Below are positions 17,971 through 27,100 of a stretch of DNA of 64,000 nt, in pieces. Location: positions 8,308,001 through 8,372,000 of the forward strand of contig NZ_CP072941.1 of the NCBI RefSeq assembly GCF_018069625.1. The letters are read 5' to 3'. Numbering within the stretch: position 1 is the first letter of the stretch; each line of letters opens with the position of its first letter. This stretch comes from Streptomyces yatensis (GTDB lineage Bacteria > Actinomycetota > Actinomycetes > Streptomycetales > Streptomycetaceae). The notes under the pieces were generated by a model. It was given only the letters and a program-made list of their open reading frames with translations, had not been told where the DNA came from and made no database searches. The translations under genes and the position numbers were made by a program.

Positions 17971-19232
17971 CGGTGCGGCCTCTTCCCTGGCCGCGCCGGG
18001 GAGCCCGCCGACACCGGGGTGCGGTCGCGGCAGGCGGCGGCGTAGGCGGCGAGCAGCGACGCCTGGGAGTTCCGCCAGGAGAGCGGCCCGCCGATCCGCT
18101 CCTGGCCGATCTTGCCCATCCGGGCCCGCCTCTCCGGATCGTCGAGGAGCAGCGCGATGAGCCCCGCGAACGCGGCCTCGTCGTTGGCGGGCGCGTAGAC
18201 GGCGGCGTTACCGGCGGAGACGCGCGCCTCCTTCAGGTCGAAGGAGACGATCGGCCGGCCCATCGCCATGTATTCCAGGACCTTGTTCATGGTCGACACG
18301 TCGTTGAGCGGATTGCGCGGGTCGGGGGAGAGGCACACGTCCGCGGTGGACAGATAGCGCACCAGGTCGGCGTCCGGGATGCGTCCGGTGAACCGCACCT
18401 GCTCGGAGAGCCCGAGCTGCCGGGACAGGTCCACCATCGCCTCGAAGGCGTCGCCGGCGCCGATGAACACCGCATGCCAGTCGGTCCGGCCGAGTTCGTC
18501 GCGCAGCTTCGCCAGGGCCCGCAAGGCGTAGTCGACGCCGTCCTGAGGGCCCATGACGCCGAGGTAGCACAGCAGATGAGGCTTGCCGCGCTTCAACTCC
18601 GGCTCGGGCGGGACCGGTTGGAACCGCTCGACCTGGGGCGCGCTGCGCACGACGAAGACGTCCTCCGGCCTCCGGCCGCCACGGCGCAGCGCGACGTCCC
18701 GGTAGCTCTCGTTCGTGGCGAGCACGATGTCCGCGGCCCGGTAGGTCCGCCGTTCCAGCGCGCACACGGCGCGGTAGAGCAGGTCTTCGCCGCGGTCGAA
18801 CCGGGAGAGGTACAGCTCGGGTACCAGGTCGTGCTGGTCGAAGACGAACCGCGCACCGCGCCGCTTCAGCCACCGCGCCGCCAGGAACAGCAGATCGGGC
18901 GGGTTGCAGGCGTGGACCACGTGCACCGGGCCGACCTTGCGGGCCAGCCGGGCCGTATGCCACAGCGCGGATCCGTACTCCCGCAGATACCCGGCCGGTC
19001 CTCCGGTGGCCGCGCGCAACGGGTAGCGGTGGATCCGCACCCCGTCGATCTCCGCCTCGGGCTCGGTGTCCCGCTTCTCCCCCCGGGGGCAGATGACGTG
19101 CACCTCCCAGCCCGCGTCGCGCAGCGTCGTGCACTCCTGCCACACCCGCCGGTCGAACGGCACCGACAGGTTCTCCACCAGGATCAGCGCGCGCCGCTTC
19201 AGCGCGCCACCGCCGGTCGTGTCACCAAGCAA
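17967..19232 (-). CDS. Glycosyltransferase family 4 (capsule type)
   Basis: About 421 residues. The N-terminal signature ILVENLSVPFDRRVWQEC is common in actinobacterial GT4 enzymes; HACNPPDLLF and FDQHDLVPELY follow. The donor domain has CYLGVMGPQDGVDYALRA and the E-region KVLEYMAMGRPIVSFDL. The start is uncertain: TTG at 19232 overlaps the dehydrogenase stop, and another TTG lies at 19295. It probably adds the second sugar after the initiating phosphoglycosyltransferase. Confidence 0.85.
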   Translation of the reverse strand: MLGDTTGGGALKRRALILVENLSVPFDRRVWQECTTLRDAGWEVHVICPRGEKRDTEPEAEIDGVRIHRYPLRAATGGPAGYLREYGSALWHTARLARKVGPVHVVHACNPPDLLFLAARWLKRRGARFVFDQHDLVPELYLSRFDRGEDLLYRAVCALERRTYRAADIVLATNESYRDVALRRGGRRPEDVFVVRSAPQVERFQPVPPEPELKRGKPHLLCYLGVMGPQDGVDYALRALAKLRDELGRTDWHAVFIGAGDAFEAMVDLSRQLGLSEQVRFTGRIPDADLVRYLSTADVCLSPDPRNPLNDVSTMNKVLEYMAMGRPIVSFDLKEARVSAGNAAVYAPANDEAAFAGLIALLLDDPERRARMGKIGQERIGGPLSWRNSQASLLAAYAAACRDRTPVSAGSPARPGKRPHR

Positions 19233-20547
19233 GGCCCATGTACCCCGGTTCGGCCCGGCGCGCCTCGGCGTCGGGAAGGCGGATGAGGTCGACAAGCACC
19301 GGACCGTCGCCCTGGGGCAGTGCCGACAGCACGGCCGGATCCCCGGTCCCGACCAGGCACACCTCGGCGTGCTCCAGCACCTCGCCGACGGATTCCGCGA
19401 GCAGCTGCGCGAGGTGCGGCAGCCGGTTCTCGATGTACTCGCGGTTCGCGCCGATCAGCCGGGAGAGGTTGACGTTGGCGTCATAGATCCGCAGGTCGTA
19501 GCCCTTGCCGAAGAGCCGCTCGGCCAGTTCGACGAGCGGGCTCTCACGGAGGTCGTCGGTGCCGGGCTTGAAGGACAGCCCGAACATGCCGATCCGGCGC
19601 TTGCCGGTGCGCTCGACCAGGTCCACCGCGCGTTGCAGATGGTCGGAGTTGGAGGGCAGTACGTGGGCGAGAATGGGAACCGAGACATCGGCCCGCTGCG
19701 CCGCGTACACCAGGCTGCGCAGGTCCTTGGGCAGACAGGAGCCACCGAAGGCGAAGCCGGGCCGCAGATAGGCGGGGCTGATGTTCAGCTTGCGGTCGGC
19801 CAGGAACACGTCCATCACCTGGTGCGAGTCCACCCCGAGCGCCTGGCACACCGCGCCCAGCTCGTTCGCGAAGCCGATCTTGAGACCGTGGAACGCGTTG
19901 TCCGCGTATTTGATCGCCTCGGCCGTCGGGACCGGCACCCGGAACACCTCGCCGGGCACACCGTCGTACAGCGCCGCCACCGCGTCGCCGCTCGCCGGGT
20001 CGAGCTCGCCGATGACGGTCTTGGGCGGGTCGAAGAAGTCCCGCACGCTCGTGCCCTCGCGCAGGAACTCCGGGTTGACGGCGACCCCGAAGTCCACCCC
20101 GGCCGTGCCGCCCACGTTCTTCTCCAGGATCGGCACCAGCAGGTTCAGGCAGGTGCCCGGGAGCATGGTGCTGCGGAACACGACGGTCCGCCGGCCCCCC
20201 TGCCCGGCCCCCTCGGCCAGCGCGGCGCCGATCTGCTCGGTGACCCGCTCCAGATACGTGGTGCACAGGCTGCCGTTGGGCTCCGACGGCGTGCCCACGC
20301 AGACCAGCGACACCTCGCTGTTCCTGATCGCCTCGCGGACGTCGCCGGTGGCGCGTAACGCTCCGGTCCGCACGACCTCGGCGATGAGCTCCCCGATCCG
20401 CTCCTCGACCACCGGGGCCTTGCCGTCGTTGACCAGGTCGACCTTCACCTGGTTGACGTCCACCCCGATGACCTCGTGCCCCATGCCGGCCAGGCACGCG
20501 GCCGATACGCAGCCCACGTAGCCGAGCCCGAAAACGCTGACTCTCAT
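19222..20547 (-). CDS. AlgD-like GDP-mannose 6-dehydrogenase (nucleotide sugar dehydrogenase)
   Basis: 441 residues with the three domains of the UDP-Glc/GDP-Man dehydrogenase family. FGLGYVGCVSAACLAGMGHE is the NAD motif, CLPKDLRSL carries the catalytic Cys in GGSCLPKD, and GLSFKPGTDDLRESPLVELA starts the third domain. By memory comparison, GVDVNQVKVDLVNDGK, FGVAVNPEFLRE, DRKLNISPAYLRPGFAFGG and the terminal Trp resemble Pseudomonas AlgD more than UDP-glucose dehydrogenases. It should therefore make GDP-mannuronate. ATG at 20547 has GGGGAGAG upstream. The precise nucleotide sugar needs a proper alignment. Confidence 0.83.
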   Translation of the reverse strand: MRVSVFGLGYVGCVSAACLAGMGHEVIGVDVNQVKVDLVNDGKAPVVEERIGELIAEVVRTGALRATGDVREAIRNSEVSLVCVGTPSEPNGSLCTTYLERVTEQIGAALAEGAGQGGRRTVVFRSTMLPGTCLNLLVPILEKNVGGTAGVDFGVAVNPEFLREGTSVRDFFDPPKTVIGELDPASGDAVAALYDGVPGEVFRVPVPTAEAIKYADNAFHGLKIGFANELGAVCQALGVDSHQVMDVFLADRKLNISPAYLRPGFAFGGSCLPKDLRSLVYAAQRADVSVPILAHVLPSNSDHLQRAVDLVERTGKRRIGMFGLSFKPGTDDLRESPLVELAERLFGKGYDLRIYDANVNLSRLIGANREYIENRLPHLAQLLAESVGEVLEHAEVCLVGTGDPAVLSALPQGDGPVLVDLIRLPDAEARRAEPGYMGLAW

Positions 20548-20617
20548 GACCCGTCTCTCCCCCCAGGCAGGCCCTCGCGGCCTGCGGTCCGCGCGCCGGT
20601 CGGACGACCTGCGCGCA

Positions 20618-22141
20618 TCAGTACGCCCCCTGCCCGTGCAGCACCGCACGCAGCGTCTTCCACAAGATCACTGTGTCCAGGGCGAGCGACCAGTCCTCCA
20701 CGTACCGCAGGTCGAGGCGGACCGCCTCCTCCCACGGCAGGTCGCTGCGCCCGCTGATCTGCCACAGGCCGGTGAGCCCGGGCTTGACCAGCAGCCGCCG
20801 CCGGATGTCCGGGCCGTACGCCGCGGACTCCTCCGGCAGCGGAGGCCGCGGTCCGACGAGCGACATCGATCCGGTGAGCACGTTGAAGAGCTGCGGAAGC
20901 TCGTCGAGCGAGTACCGGCGCAGCACCGCTCCCACCCGGGTCACCCGCGGATCCCGGCGGACCTTGAACAACAGGCCCGCGCCCTCGTTGCGGTCGGCCA
21001 GCTCCGCACGGGCCCCGTGGGCCCCGGCGACCATGGTGCGGAACTTGAGAATGGTGAACTCGCGGCCGTCCTTGCCGACCCTGCGCTGGCGGTAGAACGC
21101 CCCACCCCGGCTGTCCACCAGCACGAGCAGTCCGACGAGCACCATCAGCGGCGCGAACAGCATCAGCAGGACCGCCGCCCCCACCCGGTCGACCACCTCT
21201 TTGATCGCCCGGCGGCCCCCGGTGAAGGTCGGCATGCTGACCCGCAGCAGCGGGATCCCCAGCACCGCGTCGACATGCAGCCGCGGGCCGGCCACCTCCA
21301 TCAGCACGGGGGCCACGACCATCTCGGCATCGCTGCCCTCGAGGTTCCAGGCCAGCCGCTGCAGCCGGTCCGGTGACCAGTGCGGGTCCGGTGTGACCGC
21401 GACGACGCGGTAGCCGTCGTGGCGGACGTGCTTGGCGACGTCGGTCAGCTGGCCGACGACCCGCACTCCGTCCAGTCGGTCACTGTCGAGCCCCCGACCG
21501 TCCGTCGTGCACACCGCCTCCACCCGCCAGCCGAGATGCGGGAACTTGCGGGTCCGGGTGATCAGATCGCGCACGGTGGCCGGGCTCCCGGCAGCGAGCA
21601 CCGGTCTCAGGCACCGTCCTTCCTTGCGCTCTTTGTGCAGCCACAGGCGGAGCACATACCGCGCGGTCATGGTGACGATCGCGATCGCGGGGATCGCGAC
21701 GAAGATCCAGAGCTTGATGTTGCGCGAGGTCAGGGCGATCCCGCCGAGCGCCAGGACGACGGTCGCCGTGAACAGCGAGCGGCCGAGCCGGCGGAATTCC
21801 TCGGCGCCCTGGCCGAGCACGGCCGGAGCCCATGACCGGCTCACCGCAAGCGCCCCCAGCACCAGCAGCTCGGTGCCGAAGGCGAGAATCCCCCACTTCT
21901 CGTGCCAGTTGGCCGCGTCCCGGGCCCCGAAGAAGTTGCCGATCGCCGCCACCACGATGGCGGTGGCCACGGTATCGCTGGTGATCACGGTACGGCGGTA
22001 CCGCTGCTCCCAGTTGTCCGCGGGCCGGCTGACTGCCCCGTTCGCCAGACGCCCGCGCTCTGACGAAAACGGGCTGAGTAATCCCCCTCGCCGCACAGAA
22101 CCCCCCCAGGTCCCCAGTGGTTCGACGTATTCGCCCAACAC
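20618..22141 (-). CDS. Polyprenyl glycosylphosphotransferase (initiating sugar transferase)
   Basis: 507 residues, first gene of the operon. Four to five N-terminal membrane segments and a CoA-binding-like middle domain are followed by a C-terminal bacterial sugar transferase domain. The latter opens with a membrane hairpin and holds RRVGKDGREFTILKFRTM, DELPQLFNVLTGSMSLVGP and KPGLTGLWQISGR. It transfers a sugar-1-phosphate to undecaprenyl phosphate. GTG at 22141 is preceded by GGGAGGAACA, which is itself the last of three repeated modules in the leader. Short of that start, the protein would lose part of its N-terminal region. Confidence 0.9.
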   Translation of the reverse strand: MLGEYVEPLGTWGGSVRRGGLLSPFSSERGRLANGAVSRPADNWEQRYRRTVITSDTVATAIVVAAIGNFFGARDAANWHEKWGILAFGTELLVLGALAVSRSWAPAVLGQGAEEFRRLGRSLFTATVVLALGGIALTSRNIKLWIFVAIPAIAIVTMTARYVLRLWLHKERKEGRCLRPVLAAGSPATVRDLITRTRKFPHLGWRVEAVCTTDGRGLDSDRLDGVRVVGQLTDVAKHVRHDGYRVVAVTPDPHWSPDRLQRLAWNLEGSDAEMVVAPVLMEVAGPRLHVDAVLGIPLLRVSMPTFTGGRRAIKEVVDRVGAAVLLMLFAPLMVLVGLLVLVDSRGGAFYRQRRVGKDGREFTILKFRTMVAGAHGARAELADRNEGAGLLFKVRRDPRVTRVGAVLRRYSLDELPQLFNVLTGSMSLVGPRPPLPEESAAYGPDIRRRLLVKPGLTGLWQISGRSDLPWEEAVRLDLRYVEDWSLALDTVILWKTLRAVLHGQGAY

Positions 22142-22154
22142 TGTTCCTCCCACT

Positions 22155-22245
22155 CGGGAGGCCCCCCCTCCCGCACTGTTCCTCCCCTCGGGAGGCCCCC
22201 GCCTCCCGTCGCGCCGTTCCTCCGCCGGGAGGTCCCCACCTCCCG
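22155..22245 (-). repeat. Three tandem hairpin + Shine-Dalgarno modules in the exopolysaccharide leader
   Basis: Read on the minus strand there are three units of 35-37 bases. Each is CGGGAGG(N), a loop of four or five G, (N)CCTCCCG, a short spacer, then GGAGGAAC(A/G)G. Stems lie at 22226-22245 (8 bp arms), 22189-22208 (8 bp) and 22155-22173 (7 bp). The last module supplies the ribosome binding site of the GTG at 22141. The 3' arm of each stem (CCTCCC) is complementary to Shine-Dalgarno sequences. No T-tract follows, so they are not typical terminators. Confidence 0.85.
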
Positions 22246-22325
22246 CGCATGACATCGCGGATATCGCAGCGCTCTTTGGACACCCCACCCGGACGGGTGC
22301 GGACCCGCCTGTCTTGCCGGACTCT

Positions 22326-22371
22326 CGAGGTGCGTGGGAGGCCGTCGAAACCTCGGGTGCTCCCCACACCC
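22326..22371 (-). promoter_or_regulatory. Possible pseudoknot in the exopolysaccharide leader
   Basis: On the minus strand GTGGGGAG (22360-22367) can pair with CTCCCAC (22334-22340). CGAGGT (22350-22355) can pair with ACCTCG (22326-22331), giving an interleaved A-B-A'-B' order. GGGTG (22367-22371) can also pair with CACCC (22355-22359) as an alternative fold. Found by eye; no covariation is available. Confidence 0.4.
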
Positions 22372-22467
22372 AAGGCCGCCCCTCTCGGGCTCCCAGAATT
22401 GATCAATCCCACGTCCGGCGCCGTGGACGCGCCTGCTGGCCGCCCGTAGCGCCGGACCTGTAGATCA

Positions 22468-22866
22468 TTATTTGTCGCTCGTGTCCAAACATGTGGAGCA
22501 CGGGTCAATGTAGAACATCGGGCCCGCCTGAAGAAGAGTTGTGTGCAATTTGTGCTCAAAGTTTGAAGCCGGAGCCGCCGAGCGGTGACTGCCCTCTGCG
22601 CCATCGCGCCCGGCCCAGGCGTATGGATCGCTGGCCAGGATCACCCAAGGTGCCGGGTCCGCGCTGATGGTCCCCCAGGTGCTCAGTGGCATCCGTCTCC
22701 ACTTCGCCGCTGAGCGGCGCCTCGGTCGCCGTCCCTCGACCTTGCCGCCCTCGCCGCCGTCGCTCTGGCGGGCGGTCAGTGCGAGCGCGGCTGCGACGGC
22801 GACGAGGGCGGCGGTACGGACGGTGTGGCGAGTGGTCTTCAGGTGGGTCCTGTTGTGGGGTTCCAC
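22468..22866 (-). pseudogene. Possible decayed small lipoprotein gene
   Basis: A minus-strand frame from GTG at 22866 reads KTTRHTVRTAALVAVAAALA then LTARQSDGGEGG. This looks like a lipoprotein leader of the type seen in the DUF4232 protein at 31232, but with Arg where the lipobox Cys should be. The downstream sequence does not resemble a DUF4232 domain. Either the gene is degenerate or the similarity is chance. No supporting ribosome binding site. Confidence 0.25.
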
Positions 22867-22909
22867 GAGCCGGGCCGGCACCAGCGAGACCGGTGCCGCA
22901 AACCGCCTG

Positions 22910-23347
22910 CTACTGGAAGTCGCAGCCGGGGTTGGGGGCATCCTCCGACAGCGGTGCACCATGCGGGAGGACATACAGCACGTCCAGGACGACCGGTGTG
23001 GTGCCGAGGTTGCGACCGATGTGCACGTGCTCGGAACCGGAAGGCTCGGTCAACGGGCTGCCCGGCGGGTAGACGCCGTCGGACGTGCACGTGGAGTCGA
23101 AGTGGCTGAGCGTTCCCTGCTCGACGAAGGCGTACAGAGTGCCGTCGTGGAAGTGCCAGCCGGTGCTCTGGCCGGCAGGGATGGTGATCTGGCGCAGGAT
23201 GTAGTCCTTGCCGCCCACCGTCTTCTGCGAAATGATCTTGCCGCTCACACCGGGACCGGCCGGTGTCGCCTCGGCCGTGGCGACGCCCGCCAGTGTTGCT
23301 GTCGCGGCGAGGGCCGCGACCATTCCGGCCCGTATGCGCTTGTTCAT
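22910..23347 (-). CDS. Secreted cupin-domain protein
   Basis: 145 residues. A signal peptide is clear: MNKRIRAG, then a hydrophobic stretch ending GVATAEA at about residue 26. The mature part is a small cupin: STGWHFHDG (metal-type HxH), YAFVEQGTL and SEHVHIGRN with a later His pair. Two or three Cys may form a disulfide. The start has AAGAAAG upstream. Secreted single-domain cupins of this type are common in Streptomyces and have no assigned reaction. It is transcribed towards the exopolysaccharide operon but separated from it by about 770 bases. Confidence 0.8.
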   Translation of the reverse strand: MNKRIRAGMVAALAATATLAGVATAEATPAGPGVSGKIISQKTVGGKDYILRQITIPAGQSTGWHFHDGTLYAFVEQGTLSHFDSTCTSDGVYPPGSPLTEPSGSEHVHIGRNLGTTPVVLDVLYVLPHGAPLSEDAPNPGCDFQ

Positions 23348-24139
23348 GCCGATGTCTTTCTTGCCGTTGGTTCTCGCCCGGCCGCGGAGGACGCGGCGTC
23401 GGCGAACTGCCTGTGTGGCGTGGCCTCCAGGCATGCCCGGAGGCCAGCTGTCAGTGACACGTAGAGCATGGCGTCAAGGTGCAGTTCGAGCCAGACAGAG
23501 GCGTGCACTGGGGCCAAGGCGTGATGGAGATGTGTCCCCGTCCCCTGTGGACCGGCCAGGGCCGGGAGACGATCGCCGACAAGTCCGGCATCGCCTGCCT
23601 CACCCGGGGTGGGCGGGCTTCGGCCCACTCCGCCGCGAACGCCTCCAACAGCCCGCGCTCGGGGAGCGGTGCCCGCCCGGACCGCGGCCGCTGTGAGACC
23701 GCCCACAGGGCCGGGGCCCCGTCGGGCCGCGCCGCCGGGCCGCGGACGGGACCGGAGAAACCGCCTCCCACCAGGCGCGATACGAGAGGAACCGCGGCGG
23801 ACGGGAACGGCGTGCCACCGTGCCGCGCGGCCACGGGCTCGGGCCACCGAGAGCCCGGAAGGCGGGGGGTTCCTGTTAACGCTGGGTAAACTGCCCGTTC
23901 GGCGTATGCGGGCGCCGGTTCGACCGGAGGGGGCGGAAGATGCCCGCCCGGCCATCGGCGCCCGCGATTCGAGCCGGCCGCCGGACGGCCGTGCCGAGTG
24001 GTCGCCCTCGCGGAAACCATCAGCCGCGAGCGGGTGTTCGGGACCCGGCTCAGTGTGGAGCCGGATGGCAGAGGCCGATGGTCCGGGTTGACCGGGCGGT
24101 GTCGCCGAACATTCGGTTCACCGACTGCGGAGAGGCCGG
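23348..24139. other. Gene-poor region upstream of the peptide synthetase
   Basis: No frame here has a recognisable domain. Several long frames exist on both strands but show neither family motifs nor consistent start signals. This stretch may contain the promoter of the synthetase gene; no convincing -35/-10 pair was found. Confidence 0.45.
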
Positions 24140-27100
24140 ATGGCCGTAATAGACGAGTCCCAAGCACTGATCGACGAGCCCCGAGCACTGATCGACCCGC
24201 TGCCCGCACCCGCCGACGAGGAGCCCGCGGTACCGCCCGCCCTCTTCCCCGGGCGCGGCGCGCACGCCGAGCGCACCCTCATGGACGTCCTCGGAGAGAC
24301 GGCCCGCCGCCACCCGAACGCCCCCGCCGTCGACGACGGCGGCCAGGCGCTGAGCTACCGGGCGCTGCTCGCCGAGGTGGAGCGGGCGCGGCTGCGGCTG
24401 GCCGAGGCGGGCGTCGGTGTCGGGGACCGGGTGGGCGTCCGCGTCCCGTCCGGGACCGCCGACCTGTACGTCGGGATCCTGGCCGTGCTGGCCGCCGGTG
24501 CGGCCTATGTGCCGGTGGACGCGGAGGACCCGGACGAGCGGGCCGAGCTGGTCTTCGCCGAGGCCGGGGTGAGCGTGGTGCTCGGCGCCGGGCTGGAGAT
24601 GACGGTGTGCGGCGCGCCGCACGGCGCTCCCGGCCGCCCGGGGCCCGGCGACGACGCGTGGATCATCTTCACCTCCGGATCGACCGGCAAGCCCAAGGGC
24701 GTCGCCGTCACCCACCGCAGCGCGGCCGCCTTCGTGGACGCCGAGGCCGGGCTGTTCCTGGCCGACGAGCCCATGGGACCGGGCGACCGGGTGCTGGCCG
24801 GGCTCTCGGTGGCCTTCGACGCGTCATGCGAGGAGATGTGGCTCGCCTGGCGCAGCGGCGCCTGCCTGGTGCCGGCGCCCCGGTCGCTGGTGCGCACGGG
24901 CGTCGACCTCGGCCCCTGGCTGGTCGAGCAGGAGATCACCGTGGTCTCCACGGTCCCCACGCTGGCGGCGCTGTGGCCGGTGGAGGCGCTGGACGACGTA
25001 CGGCTGCTGATCTTCGGCGGCGAGGCCTGCCCGCCGGAACTGGCCGAGCGGATGGCGGTCGAGGGCCGCGAGGTGTGGAACACCTACGGTCCGACCGAGG
25101 CCACCGTCGTCGCGTGCGCCGCGCAGCTGACCGGCGAGGGCCCGGTGCGGATCGGGCTGCCGCTCGACGGCTGGGAGCTGGCGGTCGTGAACGCCCGGGG
25201 TGAGGCCGTGCCCATGGGCGAGGTCGGCGAGCTGGTGATCGGCGGGGCCGGGCTGGCCCGGTATCTCGACCCGGCGAAGGACGCCGAGAAGTACGCCCCG
25301 CTGCCGTCGCTGGGCTGGTCGCGGGCGTACCGCAGCGGTGACCTGGTGCGCGCCGAGGAGGAGGGGCTGCTGTTCGTCGGCCGAGCCGACGAACAGATCA
25401 AGCTGGGCGGCCGCCGGATCGAGCTGGGGGAGGTGGACGCCGCGCTGCAGGCGCTGCCGGGCGTGGCGGGCGCCGCGGCCGCGGTGCGGACGACCAAGGC
25501 GGGCCACCAGCTCCTGGTGGGCTATGTCGTGCCCGAGGAGAGCACGGCGGAGGACGGCGGCGAGGACACCGATACCGGCTTCGACCAGGCGGACGCGCTG
25601 GAGCGGCTGCGCCAGGCGCTGCCCGCCGCGCTGGTGCCGCTGCTCGCGGTGGTCGGCACGCTGCCCACCCGTACCTCCGGCAAGGTGGACCGGGCGGCGC
25701 TGCCCTGGCCGCTTCCGGGGGTCGGCACGGACGGTCCGGCGGACGAGCTGACCGGGACCGAGAGCTGGCTGGCCGAACTGTGGGGCGAGGTGCTGGGCAC
25801 CCCGGCGACCGGTCCCGGCGCCGACTTCTTCGCGGCCGGCGGCGGCAGCCTCGCCGCCGCCCAGCTCGTCTCGCGGATCCGGGACCGCTACCCCAGCGGA
25901 TCGGTCAGCGACATCTACCAGAACCCGCGGCTGGGCGCGCTCGCCCGGACGCTGGACGCGATGCGGGGCGAGGCGACGGCCGGGCGCACCGTACGGCCCG
26001 TGCCCGCGCGCACCGGTGTCGCGCAGACGCTGCTGATGCTGCCGCTGCTGACGGTCGCCGGGCTGCGCTGGGGCGTGGCCGCGGCCGCGGTCTTCAACGT
26101 GCTGCACCTCTGTGGTGCCGCCCCGTACGCGCCCACGCTCTCCTGGTGGTGGATCGCGCTCGGCTGGCTGCTCTTCGTCTCCCCGCCGGGCCGGATCGCG
26201 ATCGCCGCGGGTGGTGCCCGGCTGCTGCTGCGGGGTCTGAAGCCGGGCACGTACCCGCGCGGCGGCGGCGTCCACCTGCGGCTGTGGACGGCGGAGCGGC
26301 TGGCCGAACTGAGCGGTGCCACCGGCCTGTCCGGCAGCTGGCTCACCCACTACGCCAGGGCGCTGGGCGTGCGCGTCGGCGACGACGTCGATCTGCACGC
26401 GCTGCCGCCGGTGACCGGGATGCTCAAGCTCGGCAAGGGCAGCGCGGTCGAGCCCGAGGTCGATCTGTCGGGCCACTGGCTCGACGGCGACCGGCTGCGG
26501 ATCGGCCGGCTGCGGATCGGCGCGGGCGCCACGGTCGGCGCCCGCAGCACGCTCTTTCCCGGCGCCCGGATCGGCAAGCGCGCCGAGATCGCCCCGGGGT
26601 CCGGAGTGACCGGCGCGGTGCCCGCCGGGCGCCGCTGGGCGGGCGTGCCGGCGGCCAAGTCCGGCAAGGCGGCGCACCATCGGCCCGAGGGCCGGCCGGC
26701 CCGCACCCGCCGCTGGGCGTTCGTGTACGGGCTCACCTCGCTGGGGCTGACCCTGTTGCCCGCACTGGCGCTGCTGCCCGCGCTCGCCGTCATCACGCTG
26801 TGCGTACGGGGCACCCGCGACGCGGGCACGGCGCTGCTCCACGCGCTGGCCGCCGTGCCGCTCGCGACGGTGGCCGGAATGGTGTGCTACGCGCTGTTCG
26901 TCCTGGCCGGGGTGCGGACGCTCGGCCTCGGCCTGCGCGCGGGTGACCACCCCGTCCACGGGCGGATCGCCTGGCAGGCATGGGCCACCGAGCGGTTGAT
27001 GGACATGGCGCGGGTGCATCTGTTCCCGCTGTACGCCAGCCTGTTCACCCCGGTGTGGCTGCGGGCGCTCGGGATGAAGGTCGGGCGCGGGGTCGAGGCG

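Larger units (their letters stand above)
22246..22909. other. Long intergenic region ahead of the exopolysaccharide operon
   Basis: It contains the presumed operon promoter, the pseudoknot candidate and a possible decayed gene (listed separately). An AT-richer island around 22455-22560 stands out from the GC-rich surroundings and is the most likely promoter zone for minus-strand transcription. A TTGACC occurs there, but no convincing -10 box at 16-18 bases was found. If transcription starts there, the leader is roughly 300 bases long. Confidence 0.5.

Noticed and set aside
22155..22245. Transcription terminators in the exopolysaccharide leader
   Set aside because: Stems are short, repeated in register with start-signal sequences and not followed by T-tracts; the ribosome-binding-site pattern is the conserved part.
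23479..24209. Several frames on both strands in the gap before the synthetase
   Set aside because: They lack domain motifs, consistent starts and ribosome binding sites; low-complexity Arg/Pro/Gly composition is typical of non-coding GC-rich DNA.
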